A stretch of 64,000 nt of DNA from assembly GCA_036960175.1 (NCBI GenBank), contig JBALWH010000014.1:1-64000 (forward strand). The letters run 5' to 3'. Below are positions 52,490 to 61,375 of this stretch, one piece after another. Each line of letters starts with the position of its first letter. Position 1 is the stretch's first letter. Both the position numbers and the translations under genes were made by a program. The stretch is from Motiliproteus sp036960175. Its GTDB lineage: Bacteria; Pseudomonadota; Gammaproteobacteria; Pseudomonadales; Balneatricaceae. The notes under the pieces were generated by a model. That model worked only from the letters and a program-made list of their open reading frames with translations. It did not search any database and had not been told where the DNA came from.

Positions 52490-54130
52490 ATGAAAAGAGC
52501 TAAATTTGGATTGTCCGCTCTGGTTCTAGCCATGGGTATGGCTACTGGAGCTGCTGCTGTAGCAGCAGAAGATAAAATGCATGCGGCGCCTGTTCTGACG
52601 CCTGCCGAGTTCGATAAAGCAACTGCCATGTATTTTCAGCGCTGCGCCGGTTGTCACGGTGTTCTGCGTAAAGGCGCTACCGGTAAAAACCTGGAGCCAA
52701 AAAATACACTGAAGAAAGGGACCAAGCGTTTGTCTCGAATCATCGAGTTGGGTACCGAAGGCGGTATGAACAACTTTGATGATATCTTCAGTAATGAAGA
52801 TATTGATTTGTTGGCCAAGTACATTCAGCTGGAGCCTCCTGTTCCGCCTGAAATGTCTCTAGCTATGATGAAAGAGGCCACCAAGGAATTTATTGCGCCG
52901 AAAGATTACCCAGCTAAGCCAATGCATGGCCGTAACTGGGAAAACTTCTTTATAATTATCGAGCGTGATGCGGGTACAGTTGCCATTATCGACGGCGATA
53001 CCAAAGAGATTGTTACTCACATCGATACCGGCTATGCGGTACACGTAATCAAAGGTACTGAGCATCATAAAACTCAGCATCCCGAAGCTGCTATAGGTCG
53101 TTTCTGGTACACCATCGGTCGTGATGGCAAAGTCAATAAGATTGACCTGTGGCAGACTCCTGAAAAGATGCTGGTTGCTGAAACCAAGATGGCTTATGAC
53201 GCACGTGATATCGCCGTTTCTGGCGATGGCAAGTACGTGATTGCCGGTGGTTACTGGCCACCACATTTCGTCATCATGGATGCCGAAACTCTAAATCCGT
53301 TGAAAGTCGTTTCTTCTCGCGGTATCAACGTTGACGGCGAGTATGTTAACGAAGCCCGTGTTGCTGCAATCTACACCACGCCTAACGAGCCTACTTTCCT
53401 AGTAGCCGTTAAAGAGCTGGGTCAGATGTGGCAGGTGGACTACACCGATCTGGATAACCTGCGTATCGAGCAGATCAACTCTGCTAAGTTCCTGCATGAT
53501 GGATTCTTCGATCCTTCAGGTCGTTACTTCCAAATCGCTGCTAACGCTTCTGACAAAATGGTTGTCGTAGACACCAAGACTCGTAAGCTGGAAGCGATGA
53601 TCGACACAGACGCCAAGCCACATCCTGGCCCGGGTGCTAACTGGATCGATCCTAAGTGTGGTCCTGTTGCTGGTACTACCCACCTGGGTGTAGGCCTTGT
53701 TTCTGTATGGGGCAATGATCCTATCAACAACAAGGAAAATGCCTGGAAGCTATGCTACGAAGTTGAGACTGACGGTGCTGGTGTATTTATCCGTACCCAT
53801 CCAACGTCTGACTACGTTTGGGCTGACCAAACCAAGCACCCTGAGCCTGAAGTTCAGCAGTCTGTACAGGTCTTCGATAAGAAGACTCACGAAATCGTTA
53901 AGACCATTCGTGTGACTGAAGAAGAAGGTAAAGCGGCTGTACACATGGAGTTCAACTCTGACGGTACTGAAGTTTGGGTTTCTGTCTGGAACCGTAAGAA
54001 CGCCACTTCTCCTGAAGGTGAAATCGTGATCTATGATGCCAAGACCCTCAAAGAGAAGGCGCGTATCAAAGGTCTGACGACTCCGACTGGTAAGTTCAAC
54101 GTACATAACCGCATTAATCACGTTACTTGA
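52490..54130 (+). CDS. nirS: Cytochrome cd1 nitrite reductase
   Basis: 546 aa from the ATG at 52490 (AAAGGAGG ten nt upstream); 52457 is an earlier non-ATG start. Sec signal ends AAAVAAEDK. The N-terminal haem c domain has CAGCH at about 52-56. The C-terminal 8-bladed d1 propeller starts near residue 140 with NFFIIIERDAGTVAIIDGDT and continues to the end; conserved His residues in YAVHVIKG and HPGPGANW are in place. Reduces nitrite to NO in the periplasm. Closed by its own terminator, so separated from the d1 synthesis genes by 4.6 kb. Confidence 0.97.
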   Translation: MKRAKFGLSALVLAMGMATGAAAVAAEDKMHAAPVLTPAEFDKATAMYFQRCAGCHGVLRKGATGKNLEPKNTLKKGTKRLSRIIELGTEGGMNNFDDIFSNEDIDLLAKYIQLEPPVPPEMSLAMMKEATKEFIAPKDYPAKPMHGRNWENFFIIIERDAGTVAIIDGDTKEIVTHIDTGYAVHVIKGTEHHKTQHPEAAIGRFWYTIGRDGKVNKIDLWQTPEKMLVAETKMAYDARDIAVSGDGKYVIAGGYWPPHFVIMDAETLNPLKVVSSRGINVDGEYVNEARVAAIYTTPNEPTFLVAVKELGQMWQVDYTDLDNLRIEQINSAKFLHDGFFDPSGRYFQIAANASDKMVVVDTKTRKLEAMIDTDAKPHPGPGANWIDPKCGPVAGTTHLGVGLVSVWGNDPINNKENAWKLCYEVETDGAGVFIRTHPTSDYVWADQTKHPEPEVQQSVQVFDKKTHEIVKTIRVTEEEGKAAVHMEFNSDGTEVWVSVWNRKNATSPEGEIVIYDAKTLKEKARIKGLTTPTGKFNVHNRINHVT

Positions 54131-54153
54131 TTGATCGGTAAGACGTTGTAATA

Positions 54154-54185
54154 CGGAGGGGTGGTTTCCACCCCTCCGGTTTTAT
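54154..54185 (+). terminator. Terminator after nirS
   Basis: CGGAGGGGTGG-TTT-CCACCCCTCCG, 11-bp perfect stem, followed by GTTTTAT. May attenuate rather than stop read-through into the NirT-like gene. Confidence 0.85.
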
Positions 54186-54334
54186 CTGAAGAATATTAAT
54201 TGATTCGGCGCCGTCGGATTGGAATATTAAGAATAATTACGGATTTTTGCAGGTAGTTCTCCGATGCTAGCCAGCTATTCAGGCGGCTTGCGATGTCTTA
54301 ACGCAGTTTATCTGTAGTCCAGGAGTTAGGCGTA

Positions 54335-56062
54335 ATGTCAGTCACCTCAGCGCTGAAAAATATGATGTCAAGGAAGCTGGTCTTGGGGACCTCCCTCGGT
54401 GTCGCCCTTGTCTTTATGGTTACCGGTGTGATTTTTTGGGGTGGTGTTAATACTGCTATGGAAATGACCAACACCATGGACTTCTGTATCAGTTGTCACG
54501 AGATGGAAGATAACGTCTACCAAGAATATAAAGAGACGGTTCACTTCAGCAATCGCAGTGGTGTGCAGGCACAGTGTTCTGACTGCCACGTCCCACGTCC
54601 CTGGATTCACAAAGTGATCCGTAAGATCCAGGCCAGCCGCGAAGTGCTGGGTAAAATTACAGGCGTCATAGATACGCCCGAAAAATTCGATAATGAACGA
54701 ATGCGTCTGGCGACCAATGTTTGGAATGCCATGAAGAAAACGAATTCACGGGAATGTAGAAACTGTCATGATTTCAAAACCATGCAGCCCGAGAATCAAA
54801 AGCCCCGTTCACGCAAGCAGCATATTAATGGTATGACTGCCGGTAATACCTGTATCGATTGTCACAAGGGTATTGCCCACAAAAATGTTCACCAGGATGT
54901 TCCTGAGGAAGAGATGGATAAGCTGGTTCAGCCAGATCCGGCTCTTGCCATTCCATTGCCTCCACAGTGGGTCGCCTTCCTGGCGAAAGAGGAAGAAGAC
55001 AAGCGCCTAGCTAAAGAAAAAGCTGCTGCTGTCGCAGCAGCTGCCAAAATTGCTAGAGACCAGGCTAAAGCAGAAGCTGCCGCGAAAGCTGAAGAGTTGG
55101 CCAAGTCAGGTGCCGCTCAAGTTGCCGCAGCAACCCCTGCTGCAGGCACCGGCGTGGAATGGGCCTCGGTGCCTAACCGTGAGATTACTATTTTCTACCC
55201 AGGTCAAACCTCTATGGAGTGGATGCGTCGTGGTAAAGATCACGGTGGAGCGCGCCCATACAAGGCTGGTGACCGTTGTGTAGATTGTCACGATGCAGAA
55301 ACTGCCGACATGGGGCAGAAGATCGTAACCGGAGAGAAGAAAAAGGTTGAACCTACTATCATTCCTGACAAGCGTGGCAGCATCCCTGTTAGCGTGAAGG
55401 CCAGTTATGATACTGACAATCTGTACTTGCGCTTCGAGTGGCCTGATAGCCCTCATACGCCAGCACCTTTCGTCGATGGCGGTAAGATGGATCCAGACAA
55501 TCAGATGAAGCTGGCGTTCATGCTGGCGACTGATGAAGTTGCTCATGCTGGCCAGTCGGGTTGCTGGGGTACTTGCCATGCTGATTTGAATACCATGCCA
55601 TTTGCGCCAGAAGGTCAGGAAGTGACTAAGTATCTTGAGGAAAGCCGCACTAAGCTTGAGCTTAAAGGTCGTCGTGGTAAGGCTCTAGGGGGCTGGGATA
55701 AGCGCAAAGCTGACGGAGATATCGAAGGCGAATTTAAAGCGGGTCACTACATGGACATCACTCGTTATAAGAGTGGTACCCAGAAAGTTGAAAGCGGACA
55801 TATCCTCGCCGACCGTGTGATGGACGACGATATGAGCGTTGAATTCATTGCTAACAAAGAAGGTGATAACTGGGTGGTTGAAGTCGCTCGTAAGCTGAAT
55901 AGCGGTAAAGAGGGTGATCTGGTTCTCGAAACCGGTAAGGTTTACAACTTCGGTTTTGCGATACACGACGATTACACTAGTGCACGCTACCATCATGTAT
56001 CTTTAGGATATAAGCTAGGCTTTGATAACGGAGACGTAGAAGTCAACGCCACAGCTAAGTAG
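54335..56062 (+). CDS. nirT: NirT-type tetrahaem cytochrome c fused to an EB_dh-like domain
   Basis: 575 aa, AGGAG before the ATG. TM helix about 16-37, then a NapC/NirT domain with CISCH (about 47), CSDCH, CRNCH and CIDCH (about 181). A charged Ala/Glu/Lys coiled linker runs about 225-265. Residues about 285-575 hold a fifth site CVDCH (about 314) and a C-terminal region resembling the EB_dh haem-binding beta domain (SVKASYDTDNLYLRFEWPD), with an unusual C-x3-CH (CWGTCH, about 413). Ordinary NirT is about 200 aa, so this is a fusion. Passes quinol electrons to NirS in the usual model; the extra domain suggests further haems. Gene symbol covers the N-terminal half only. Confidence 0.85.
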   Translation: MSVTSALKNMMSRKLVLGTSLGVALVFMVTGVIFWGGVNTAMEMTNTMDFCISCHEMEDNVYQEYKETVHFSNRSGVQAQCSDCHVPRPWIHKVIRKIQASREVLGKITGVIDTPEKFDNERMRLATNVWNAMKKTNSRECRNCHDFKTMQPENQKPRSRKQHINGMTAGNTCIDCHKGIAHKNVHQDVPEEEMDKLVQPDPALAIPLPPQWVAFLAKEEEDKRLAKEKAAAVAAAAKIARDQAKAEAAAKAEELAKSGAAQVAAATPAAGTGVEWASVPNREITIFYPGQTSMEWMRRGKDHGGARPYKAGDRCVDCHDAETADMGQKIVTGEKKKVEPTIIPDKRGSIPVSVKASYDTDNLYLRFEWPDSPHTPAPFVDGGKMDPDNQMKLAFMLATDEVAHAGQSGCWGTCHADLNTMPFAPEGQEVTKYLEESRTKLELKGRRGKALGGWDKRKADGDIEGEFKAGHYMDITRYKSGTQKVESGHILADRVMDDDMSVEFIANKEGDNWVVEVARKLNSGKEGDLVLETGKVYNFGFAIHDDYTSARYHHVSLGYKLGFDNGDVEVNATAK

Positions 56063-56091
56063 CAATGTAATATGTCGAGGAGAGTTGGAGT

Positions 56092-56448
56092 ATGTTTAAT
56101 CCAATAACTCGGACAACAAGGGGGTGGCTATTAGCCACCCTTTTTTTGTTGTCTGGTATTTTTAGTGTTCAGGCGTATGCAGAGAACCATGTAATAGAAA
56201 TTAAAAAGATGAAGTTTAGAACACCGGAATTGACTATCAGCGTCGGTGATACGGTGACCTGGATAAACAAAGAATACCGTCAGTATCATTCGGTCTGGTT
56301 TGAACAGTTGGGTGAGCCGGAGCCAGAGTATTTTTTCCCAAAAGAAAGTTATAGCCGCACTTTTGGTGCACCCGGTAACTTCTCCTATCGCTGTGGCCCC
56401 CATCCTAAAATGACCGGAGTTATAGTGGTGGTTGAACCGGGGAAGTGA
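56092..56448 (+). CDS. Plastocyanin/azurin-like cupredoxin
   Basis: 118 aa with a Sec signal (ATLFLLSGIFSVQAYAENH). One cupredoxin domain: IKKMKFRTPELTISVGDTVTWIN, His in QYHSVWF, then Cys, His, Met in YRCGPHPKM. The type 1 copper set His-Cys-His-Met is complete. Likely soluble electron donor to NirS. 29 bp after the NirT-like gene, same operon. Confidence 0.88.
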   Translation: MFNPITRTTRGWLLATLFLLSGIFSVQAYAENHVIEIKKMKFRTPELTISVGDTVTWINKEYRQYHSVWFEQLGEPEPEYFFPKESYSRTFGAPGNFSYRCGPHPKMTGVIVVVEPGK

Positions 56449-56467
56449 GTATCCAATGTTAATACAT

Positions 56468-56509
56468 AAGGCTCTGTGCTCATGGATCACGGGGCCTTTG
56501 TGGTTTTTT
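56468..56509 (+). terminator. Terminator after cupredoxin gene
   Basis: 11-bp stem AAGGCTCTGTG with CACGGGGCCTT (two G-T pairs), 9-nt loop, then TTTGTGGTTTTTT. Confidence 0.75.
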
Positions 56510-56535
56510 GGATAGGTCAAAGTCGATTACATTGA

Positions 56536-57000
56536 CCGGCGCCACTAGGTGATCCCTTGCTGTCGGAGAAGGCGTTACGGTGGTTGCAACGTATTCCTGA
56601 TTTCACCGTCAGTTTGCAGCTGGGCTCTAACGAAAACGTAACGGCAGGCATCGAATTCTGGTACTAGGGATTAGTTCTTCAGTAGCAAGATCAAGCCTTG
56701 CTCGAGCATTTTCGAGAGTTGGAGGAGTTGGAGGAGTTGCGGCGTCAGGCTGAGAAAGATGATGCCAAGGCCCAGTAGCCACTGGTCGAATCGTATTTTT
56801 AGCTAGTCAGCACAAAAATGGTTACGGTGGATTCCAAAAAATAGTGAAACAGCCTGGACCTATTATCAGCAGGCTTTGAGCAGTTCAGGCGCTGGTGTCC
56901 TCTGATTAACGGCAGGGTAGCGGGACGGGAAATTACGATTAAGCGTGCCAATATTGAAAAGGCCTTAGTGGCACTTTAAATATAGCCGTCAGGACTACTA
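56536..57000 (+). pseudogene. Decayed coding DNA
   Basis: About 460 bp with short open blocks in changing frames that read like protein: LSEKALRWLQRIPDFTVSLQ... up to a stop near 56665, then ALLEHFRELEELEELRRQAE..., and REITIKRANIEKALVAL before a stop near 56980. None has a start or length of a gene. Most likely remnants of one or more genes lost by frameshifts; family not recognised. The region separates the nirS and nirC operons. Confidence 0.3.
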
Positions 57001-57002
57001 TT

Positions 57003-57025
57003 CGAACCCCCTGTCGGGGGCTTCG
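57003..57025. terminator. Hairpin downstream of cysG
   Basis: CGAA plus CCCCC pair with GGGGG plus TTCG around TGTC, with one bulged base. No clear T-run. Possible end of the cysG transcript. Confidence 0.35.
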
Positions 57026-57097
57026 ATGCATCGGGGTTGGCATGGGCGATGCTATGCGCTGACTAATCGCCCGGATCAGGCGCTTTCGCTTCTGTCT

Positions 57098-58474
57098 CTA
57101 GCTCTGTTTTAGCTTGTCAGCCAGGCTCACCACCGTACCTATAATAATCAGCGAGGGTGATTTGAACTTCTCTTCTTCGCATCGCTGAGCAATATTATCC
57201 AGCTGTCCTACCAGTAGTCGTTGTTGCGGAGTGGTCGCCCGATAGACCAGAGCGACAGGTGTGTCGGCGCTCATACCATGGGCTTGCAGTTGTTCTGAAA
57301 TGGTAGCTAGGGCAGTGAGGCCCATATAAAACACCACGGTTTGATGCCTTTGTGACAGGCTGGGCCAGTCTAAGCTGAGTTCGCCTTCTTTCAGATGACC
57401 GGTGACAAAGGTAACGGACTGAGCATGATCGCGATGAGTTAGCGGGATGCCGCAATAACTAGAACTACCTGAAGCGGCGGTGATACCTGGAACCACCTGG
57501 AAGTTGATGTTTTCTCCCAATAATTCTTCGATCTCTTCGCCGCCACGGCCAAAGATAAAGGGGTCTCCCCCTTTCAGTCGTACAACCCGTTTGCCTTGCT
57601 GGGATAGCTTAACCAGTAGGCGGTTGATCTCGTCTTGTGGCAGCGAGTGTTGTCCCATTTTCTTGCCTACATAGATACGCTCTGCGTCCTGCCGGCTAAG
57701 GGCCAAAATTTCTGCTGAGACTAGACGGTCATAGACCACCACATCTGCCTGTTGTAACAGGCGCAGGGCCTTTACCGTGAGCAGATCTGGGTCGCCGGGA
57801 CCGGCGCCAATCAGATAAACAGTGCCTGTACTTTCCTGCTTGCCATTATAACAGGCTAGCGCGTCTTCAATTACCTGTTCTGGACTGGTGCTGCCGCCTC
57901 TTGTTGTTTCGCTTAAGGGGCCTGCTAAAAGATCACTCCAGAATGCTTCTTGTTCGCTGCTCCCCTGGATTTGTCCGTTAACCTGAGGTTGGTAGCGGCA
58001 GATTAGTTCGTCGAGGATATCTAGCTTACGAGGCAAGCTGAGCTCCAATTGATTTTGTACATATTTTGCCAGCGCCGGAGATTTGCTTTGGCTGCAGATA
58101 GCTACGGATATGGGGGAGCGTTCGATGGTTTTTGGAAAGTAGCAGCTACACAGGTCTGGTTGTCCGACCACATGGGCCTGCATTCGGTAGAGGTGAGCTT
58201 TGGCGACGATACTTTCTGATTCCTCGATGGGGGTGTCTCCGATCACCACGATATCGTGGTTTTCCAGATCGGCTTCTTCAAACCCCTTTGCCAGGTGAGT
58301 TAGCTGATTTTGATCGATCAGTGATTTAAGCTCGTCACAAGGGTCACTGCTGAGGACGGTTAGCTGAATATTTGCCCGGGCCATTAACCGACCTTTGGAG
58401 GTCGCTTCAAGACCATCTCCAATCAGCAGAGCACGTGTCGCGGTGGAACGTAAGAAAATTGGCAAAGTATCCAT
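57098..58474 (-). CDS. cysG: Siroheme synthase
   Basis: 458 aa from the ATG at 58474 (AGGAT upstream), E. coli length; an upstream start at 58567 would add 31 residues with no family match. N-terminal dehydrogenase/ferrochelatase fold (LIGDGLEATSKGRLM, VVIGDTPIEESE) and C-terminal SUMT uroporphyrinogen methylase (VYLIGAGPGDPDLLTVKALRL, VRLKGGDPFIFGRGGEE, GITAASGSSSYCGIPLTHRD). Makes siroheme from uroporphyrinogen III. In this neighbourhood it probably feeds haem d1 synthesis, replacing a nirE. The N-terminal NAD motif is less canonical (GDGLEA in place of GGGxVA), so its dehydrogenase step deserves attention. Confidence 0.93.
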   Translation of the reverse strand: MDTLPIFLRSTATRALLIGDGLEATSKGRLMARANIQLTVLSSDPCDELKSLIDQNQLTHLAKGFEEADLENHDIVVIGDTPIEESESIVAKAHLYRMQAHVVGQPDLCSCYFPKTIERSPISVAICSQSKSPALAKYVQNQLELSLPRKLDILDELICRYQPQVNGQIQGSSEQEAFWSDLLAGPLSETTRGGSTSPEQVIEDALACYNGKQESTGTVYLIGAGPGDPDLLTVKALRLLQQADVVVYDRLVSAEILALSRQDAERIYVGKKMGQHSLPQDEINRLLVKLSQQGKRVVRLKGGDPFIFGRGGEEIEELLGENINFQVVPGITAASGSSSYCGIPLTHRDHAQSVTFVTGHLKEGELSLDWPSLSQRHQTVVFYMGLTALATISEQLQAHGMSADTPVALVYRATTPQQRLLVGQLDNIAQRCEEEKFKSPSLIIIGTVVSLADKLKQS

Positions 58475-58618
58475 CGGAAATAATCCTGTCCTGCGTTGAG
58501 TGCTAAGTCGATGTTTCTCAACAGAAGGCTCTCTGCAAGAGGTGTTCTGCTGAACCGATTTAGCCATATCAATGATGTAATTTCTGATCGATCATAGACC
58601 CATATCCATTGTGTGGAC

Positions 58619-58632
58619 TTGTCTTATGTCAA
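58619..58632. promoter_or_regulatory. FNR/DNR-like box facing cysG
   Basis: TTGTC-TTAT-GTCAA. A -10 TATGAT starts at 58596 on the minus strand, about 29 nt from the box centre as for a class II promoter, placing it in front of cysG. Confidence 0.65.
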
Positions 58633-58694
58633 GGGTTGCGAGCTGTTATGGCGTTCTTGAGGTGGGTCAACTGGATTCCGTCAGCGGATGAAAA

Positions 58695-58708
58695 TTGTCT
58701 TATGTCAA
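58695..58708. promoter_or_regulatory. FNR/DNR-like box facing nirC
   Basis: Second exact copy of TTGTC-TTAT-GTCAA (16 bp identical including GG), 76 bp from the first. A -10 TATGCT at 58730-58735 lies at class II distance on the plus strand, in front of nirC. Confidence 0.7.
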
Positions 58709-58769
58709 GGAGTGCGCTGGTGTCGCGAGTATGCTGTTAGGTCAGTGATTAGCGGTCCGGGAATTTGAT

Positions 58770-59147
58770 GTGAACTGGTGTTTAGTCTTTATTCGTAATC
58801 AGTCTTTTAAAGCCATGCAGGCGCTATGTGTGGGGGGGCTGTGCATGTTGTTTACCTTCGCCGGTGCTGCCCAGGCTCAGGAAGAAATTAACGCTGAACG
58901 CAGCGAACAGCTCGGCTATATGCTCAAGCATGATTGTGGCTCTTGCCACGGTATGACCTTAAAAGGCGGCTTGGGTCCGGCGCTGCTACCCGAACTGTTA
59001 CAGGGAAAGGGGCATACGGTCGACAGCCTTAGCGTCATTATTCGCAGCGGTGTACCCGGTACGGCCATGCCGCCCTGGGGGCCGATTCTCAAAGAAGAAG
59101 ATATTCGCTGGTTGTCGACACACTTGCTGCAATCCGACCTGAACTGA
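58770..59147 (+). CDS. nirC: Cytochrome c55X, NirC
   Basis: 125 aa (110 aa from the ATG at 58815). Sec signal SFKAMQALCVGGLCMLFTF ending AQAQ. One haem site CGSCH, then LKGGLGPALLPELLQGK and the axial Met in AMPPWG, the small NirC type. NirC acts in the periplasm as an electron partner of NirF/NirN/NirS in haem d1 maturation. First gene of the d1 operon behind the FNR-like box. Confidence 0.85.
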   Translation: MNWCLVFIRNQSFKAMQALCVGGLCMLFTFAGAAQAQEEINAERSEQLGYMLKHDCGSCHGMTLKGGLGPALLPELLQGKGHTVDSLSVIIRSGVPGTAMPPWGPILKEEDIRWLSTHLLQSDLN

Positions 59148-59173
59148 ATACATTGAACTAAGGTGAGCGCTGG

Positions 59174-60364
59174 ATGAACAGACGTATTTTTCTTAAATCA
59201 ACCTTGGCCGCTTCGGTACTGCTTGGCATGGGCGGCTGCTCATCCCTTAGTAAAGAGTATTGGTTGCCCACCGGTGACCTTGGCATCGTCATCGAACGGG
59301 CTGATGGCAAGGTGGCATTGGTAAACACCAGTCAGCGCAAAAAATTGGCAGAAATTGAAGGCCTGGGGGACCTGTCCCATGCGTCGGCGGTGTTCTCCAG
59401 AGACGAGCGCTACGCCTATATCTTTGGTCGCGACGGCGGCCTCACCAAGATCGATTTGATCGGTCGCAGAATAGATCGACGGGTAATGCAGTCGGGAAAT
59501 AGTATTGGTGGTGCTATTTCTCAGGATGGCAGCATGGTGGCCGTCTCCAATTACACTCCAGGTGGCGTGCAGGTTTTTGATAGTCAAACGCTGGAGCGGG
59601 TGTTAGATCTGCCTGCTATCGGCAAAAATGGCAAGGCGTCAAAAACGGTTGGTCTGGTTGATGCTCCTGGGCACCGATTTGTGTTTAGTCTATTTGATGC
59701 CGGTGAAATCTGGCTGGTAGATTTTAGCAGCGGCGAACCAAAGGTCACCCGCTTCGAAGATATTGGTAAGCAACCCTATGATGCGCTGATTACTCCTGAT
59801 GGTCGTTACTACATCGCAGGGCTGTTCGGTGAGGATGGTCTGGCACTGTTGGATCTTTGGCACCCTGAAAAAGGAGTGCGCCGTATTTTGCCTGATTACG
59901 GTCGCGGTGAAGCGCGATTACCCGTTTACAAGATGCCGCATTTGGAAGGTTGGGCTGTCGCTGGTAATAAAGCCTTTATCCCCGCCGTTGGTCATCATCA
60001 GGTGTTGGTGGTGGATATCAATACGTGGCAGGAGATCGATAGAATTCCTGTCCATAGCCAGCCGGTATTCGTTATGTCCAGCCCTGACAGTCGTCAGATC
60101 TGGGTTAATTTTGCCTATCCAGAGAATCGTCACCTGCAGGTGATCGATGCGGATAATCACCAGCACATTCAGCATCTGCAACCCGGAGAAGGGGTTTTGC
60201 ATATGGAATTTACACCACGCGGTGAAGAAGTGTGGGTGTCAGTACGGAACAAGAATGAAGTTCAGGTGTTTGATACCCAGACCTTTGAAAAGTTAGCGAC
60301 ACTCCCAGTGGCCAGTCCCAGTGGTATTTTCTTTACCGCCCGTGCGCACCGTATCGGACTCTAA
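59174..60364 (+). CDS. nirF: Haem d1 biosynthesis protein NirF
   Basis: 396 aa. Signal with lipobox (LLGMGGC, Cys about 22) following a twin-Arg-like MNRRIFLK start, so it is an anchored periplasmic protein. The rest is a cd1-like beta propeller (YAYIFGRDGGLTKIDLIGRR, GRYYIAGLFGEDGLALLD, LHMEFTPRGEEVWVSVRN). NirF produces dihydro-d1 from the NirJ product. Homologous to the d1 domains of NirS and NirN, which also occur in this window. Confidence 0.93.
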   Translation: MNRRIFLKSTLAASVLLGMGGCSSLSKEYWLPTGDLGIVIERADGKVALVNTSQRKKLAEIEGLGDLSHASAVFSRDERYAYIFGRDGGLTKIDLIGRRIDRRVMQSGNSIGGAISQDGSMVAVSNYTPGGVQVFDSQTLERVLDLPAIGKNGKASKTVGLVDAPGHRFVFSLFDAGEIWLVDFSSGEPKVTRFEDIGKQPYDALITPDGRYYIAGLFGEDGLALLDLWHPEKGVRRILPDYGRGEARLPVYKMPHLEGWAVAGNKAFIPAVGHHQVLVVDINTWQEIDRIPVHSQPVFVMSSPDSRQIWVNFAYPENRHLQVIDADNHQHIQHLQPGEGVLHMEFTPRGEEVWVSVRNKNEVQVFDTQTFEKLATLPVASPSGIFFTARAHRIGL

Positions 60365-60410
60365 TGCAATGATGAGCTATTAATCCGCCAGGTTAATAGT
60401 AGGAGAAACT

Positions 60411-60860
60411 ATGTATCAACTGTCTGATCAGGAACGTCAGCTGCTGAATATCTATCAGCGTAAGCTGCCGCTGCAAGAGCGCCCTTATGCCGTTATGGCT
60501 GAGGCCTGTGGCATGACTGAATCGCAGGTGATCGATTGTCTCAATAAGTGGCAGAAAGAAGGCATTCTCAGCCGTATTGGCGTGGTGGTTAATCATCAGC
60601 GCGTTGGTGCTAGCACCCTGGCAGCATTGGCGGTACCAGATACCGAACTTGAGGCGGTAGCGGCTCAGGTGAATGCTTATGCTGAAGTCAATCACAACTA
60701 CGAGCGTGAACATTTTTATAATCTCTGGTTTGTGCTGGCCGCGCCGACGCAGCAGCGTGTTGATGAGGTCTTGCAGGAGTTAGAGTTCAGTACCGGCTTG
60801 CCCTTGCTAAATTTGCCGATGTTGAAGGCCCATCATCTTGATCTGGGATTCCCTTTATGA
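60411..60860 (+). CDS. nirD: Siroheme decarboxylase subunit NirD
   Basis: 149 aa. AsnC/Lrp-like fold: helix-turn-helix-like start (LSDQERQLLNIYQRKLPLQERPYAVMAEACGMTE) and RAM-like C-terminus with the active-site region HNYEREHFYNLWFV. Part of the NirDLGH complex that decarboxylates siroheme to didecarboxysiroheme. The stop overlaps nirL (ATGA). Assignment among D, G, H and L is by order and similarity. Confidence 0.88.
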   Translation: MYQLSDQERQLLNIYQRKLPLQERPYAVMAEACGMTESQVIDCLNKWQKEGILSRIGVVVNHQRVGASTLAALAVPDTELEAVAAQVNAYAEVNHNYEREHFYNLWFVLAAPTQQRVDEVLQELEFSTGLPLLNLPMLKAHHLDLGFPL

Positions 60861-61375
60861 ATATTTCCGCCCAACATCCGACTGATCTATTGTTGCATGC
60901 GTTGCAGGATGGCTTGCCTATTGTGCCGCGTCCCTATGCAGAGCTAGCCAAACAGCTCGGCTGGAGTGAGCGGCAGGTGATCGAGGAGATGGATAAGCTG
61001 TCCGATTCTGGCCGGGTTCGGCGTATGGGAATCGTGGTTAAGCATCGGCCATTGGGTTTTAAAGCCAACGCCATGGTGGTCTGGGATATTGCTGATGACC
61101 GGGTCGAAGAAATTGCTGCGCAGATGTCTAAATACGATGGAGTTACTCTCTGTTATGAGCGGCCACGGCGCTTACCACAATGGCCCTACAATCTTTTTTG
61201 TATGATCCATGGTTATCAACGCGAGAAAGTGCTCGAGCGTTTGCAGCAGATGATTACCGATTTAGATCTTGCCGACATTCCCCATCAGCCTTTGTTCAGC
61301 ACCCGCTGCTTTAAACAGTGCGGCGGACGATACCTCAACAAGCCGAAATCACAACTGGGAGCGGGTCATGGGTGA
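60857..61375 (+). CDS. nirL: Siroheme decarboxylase subunit NirL
   Basis: 172 aa. Same fold as NirD, with a conserved CYERPRRLPQWPYNLFCMIHG in the NirL/NirH-type active-site position in place of HNYEREH. ATGA overlap with nirD, and nirG starts inside its end. The C-terminus carries a Cys pair (RCFKQCGGRY) common in NirL. Confidence 0.87.
   Translation: MNISAQHPTDLLLHALQDGLPIVPRPYAELAKQLGWSERQVIEEMDKLSDSGRVRRMGIVVKHRPLGFKANAMVVWDIADDRVEEIAAQMSKYDGVTLCYERPRRLPQWPYNLFCMIHGYQREKVLERLQQMITDLDLADIPHQPLFSTRCFKQCGGRYLNKPKSQLGAGHG

Noticed and set aside
61269..61367. N-terminal extension of NirG
   Set aside because: Runs through the nirL coding region in another frame. ATG at 61368 gives a NirG of family length.
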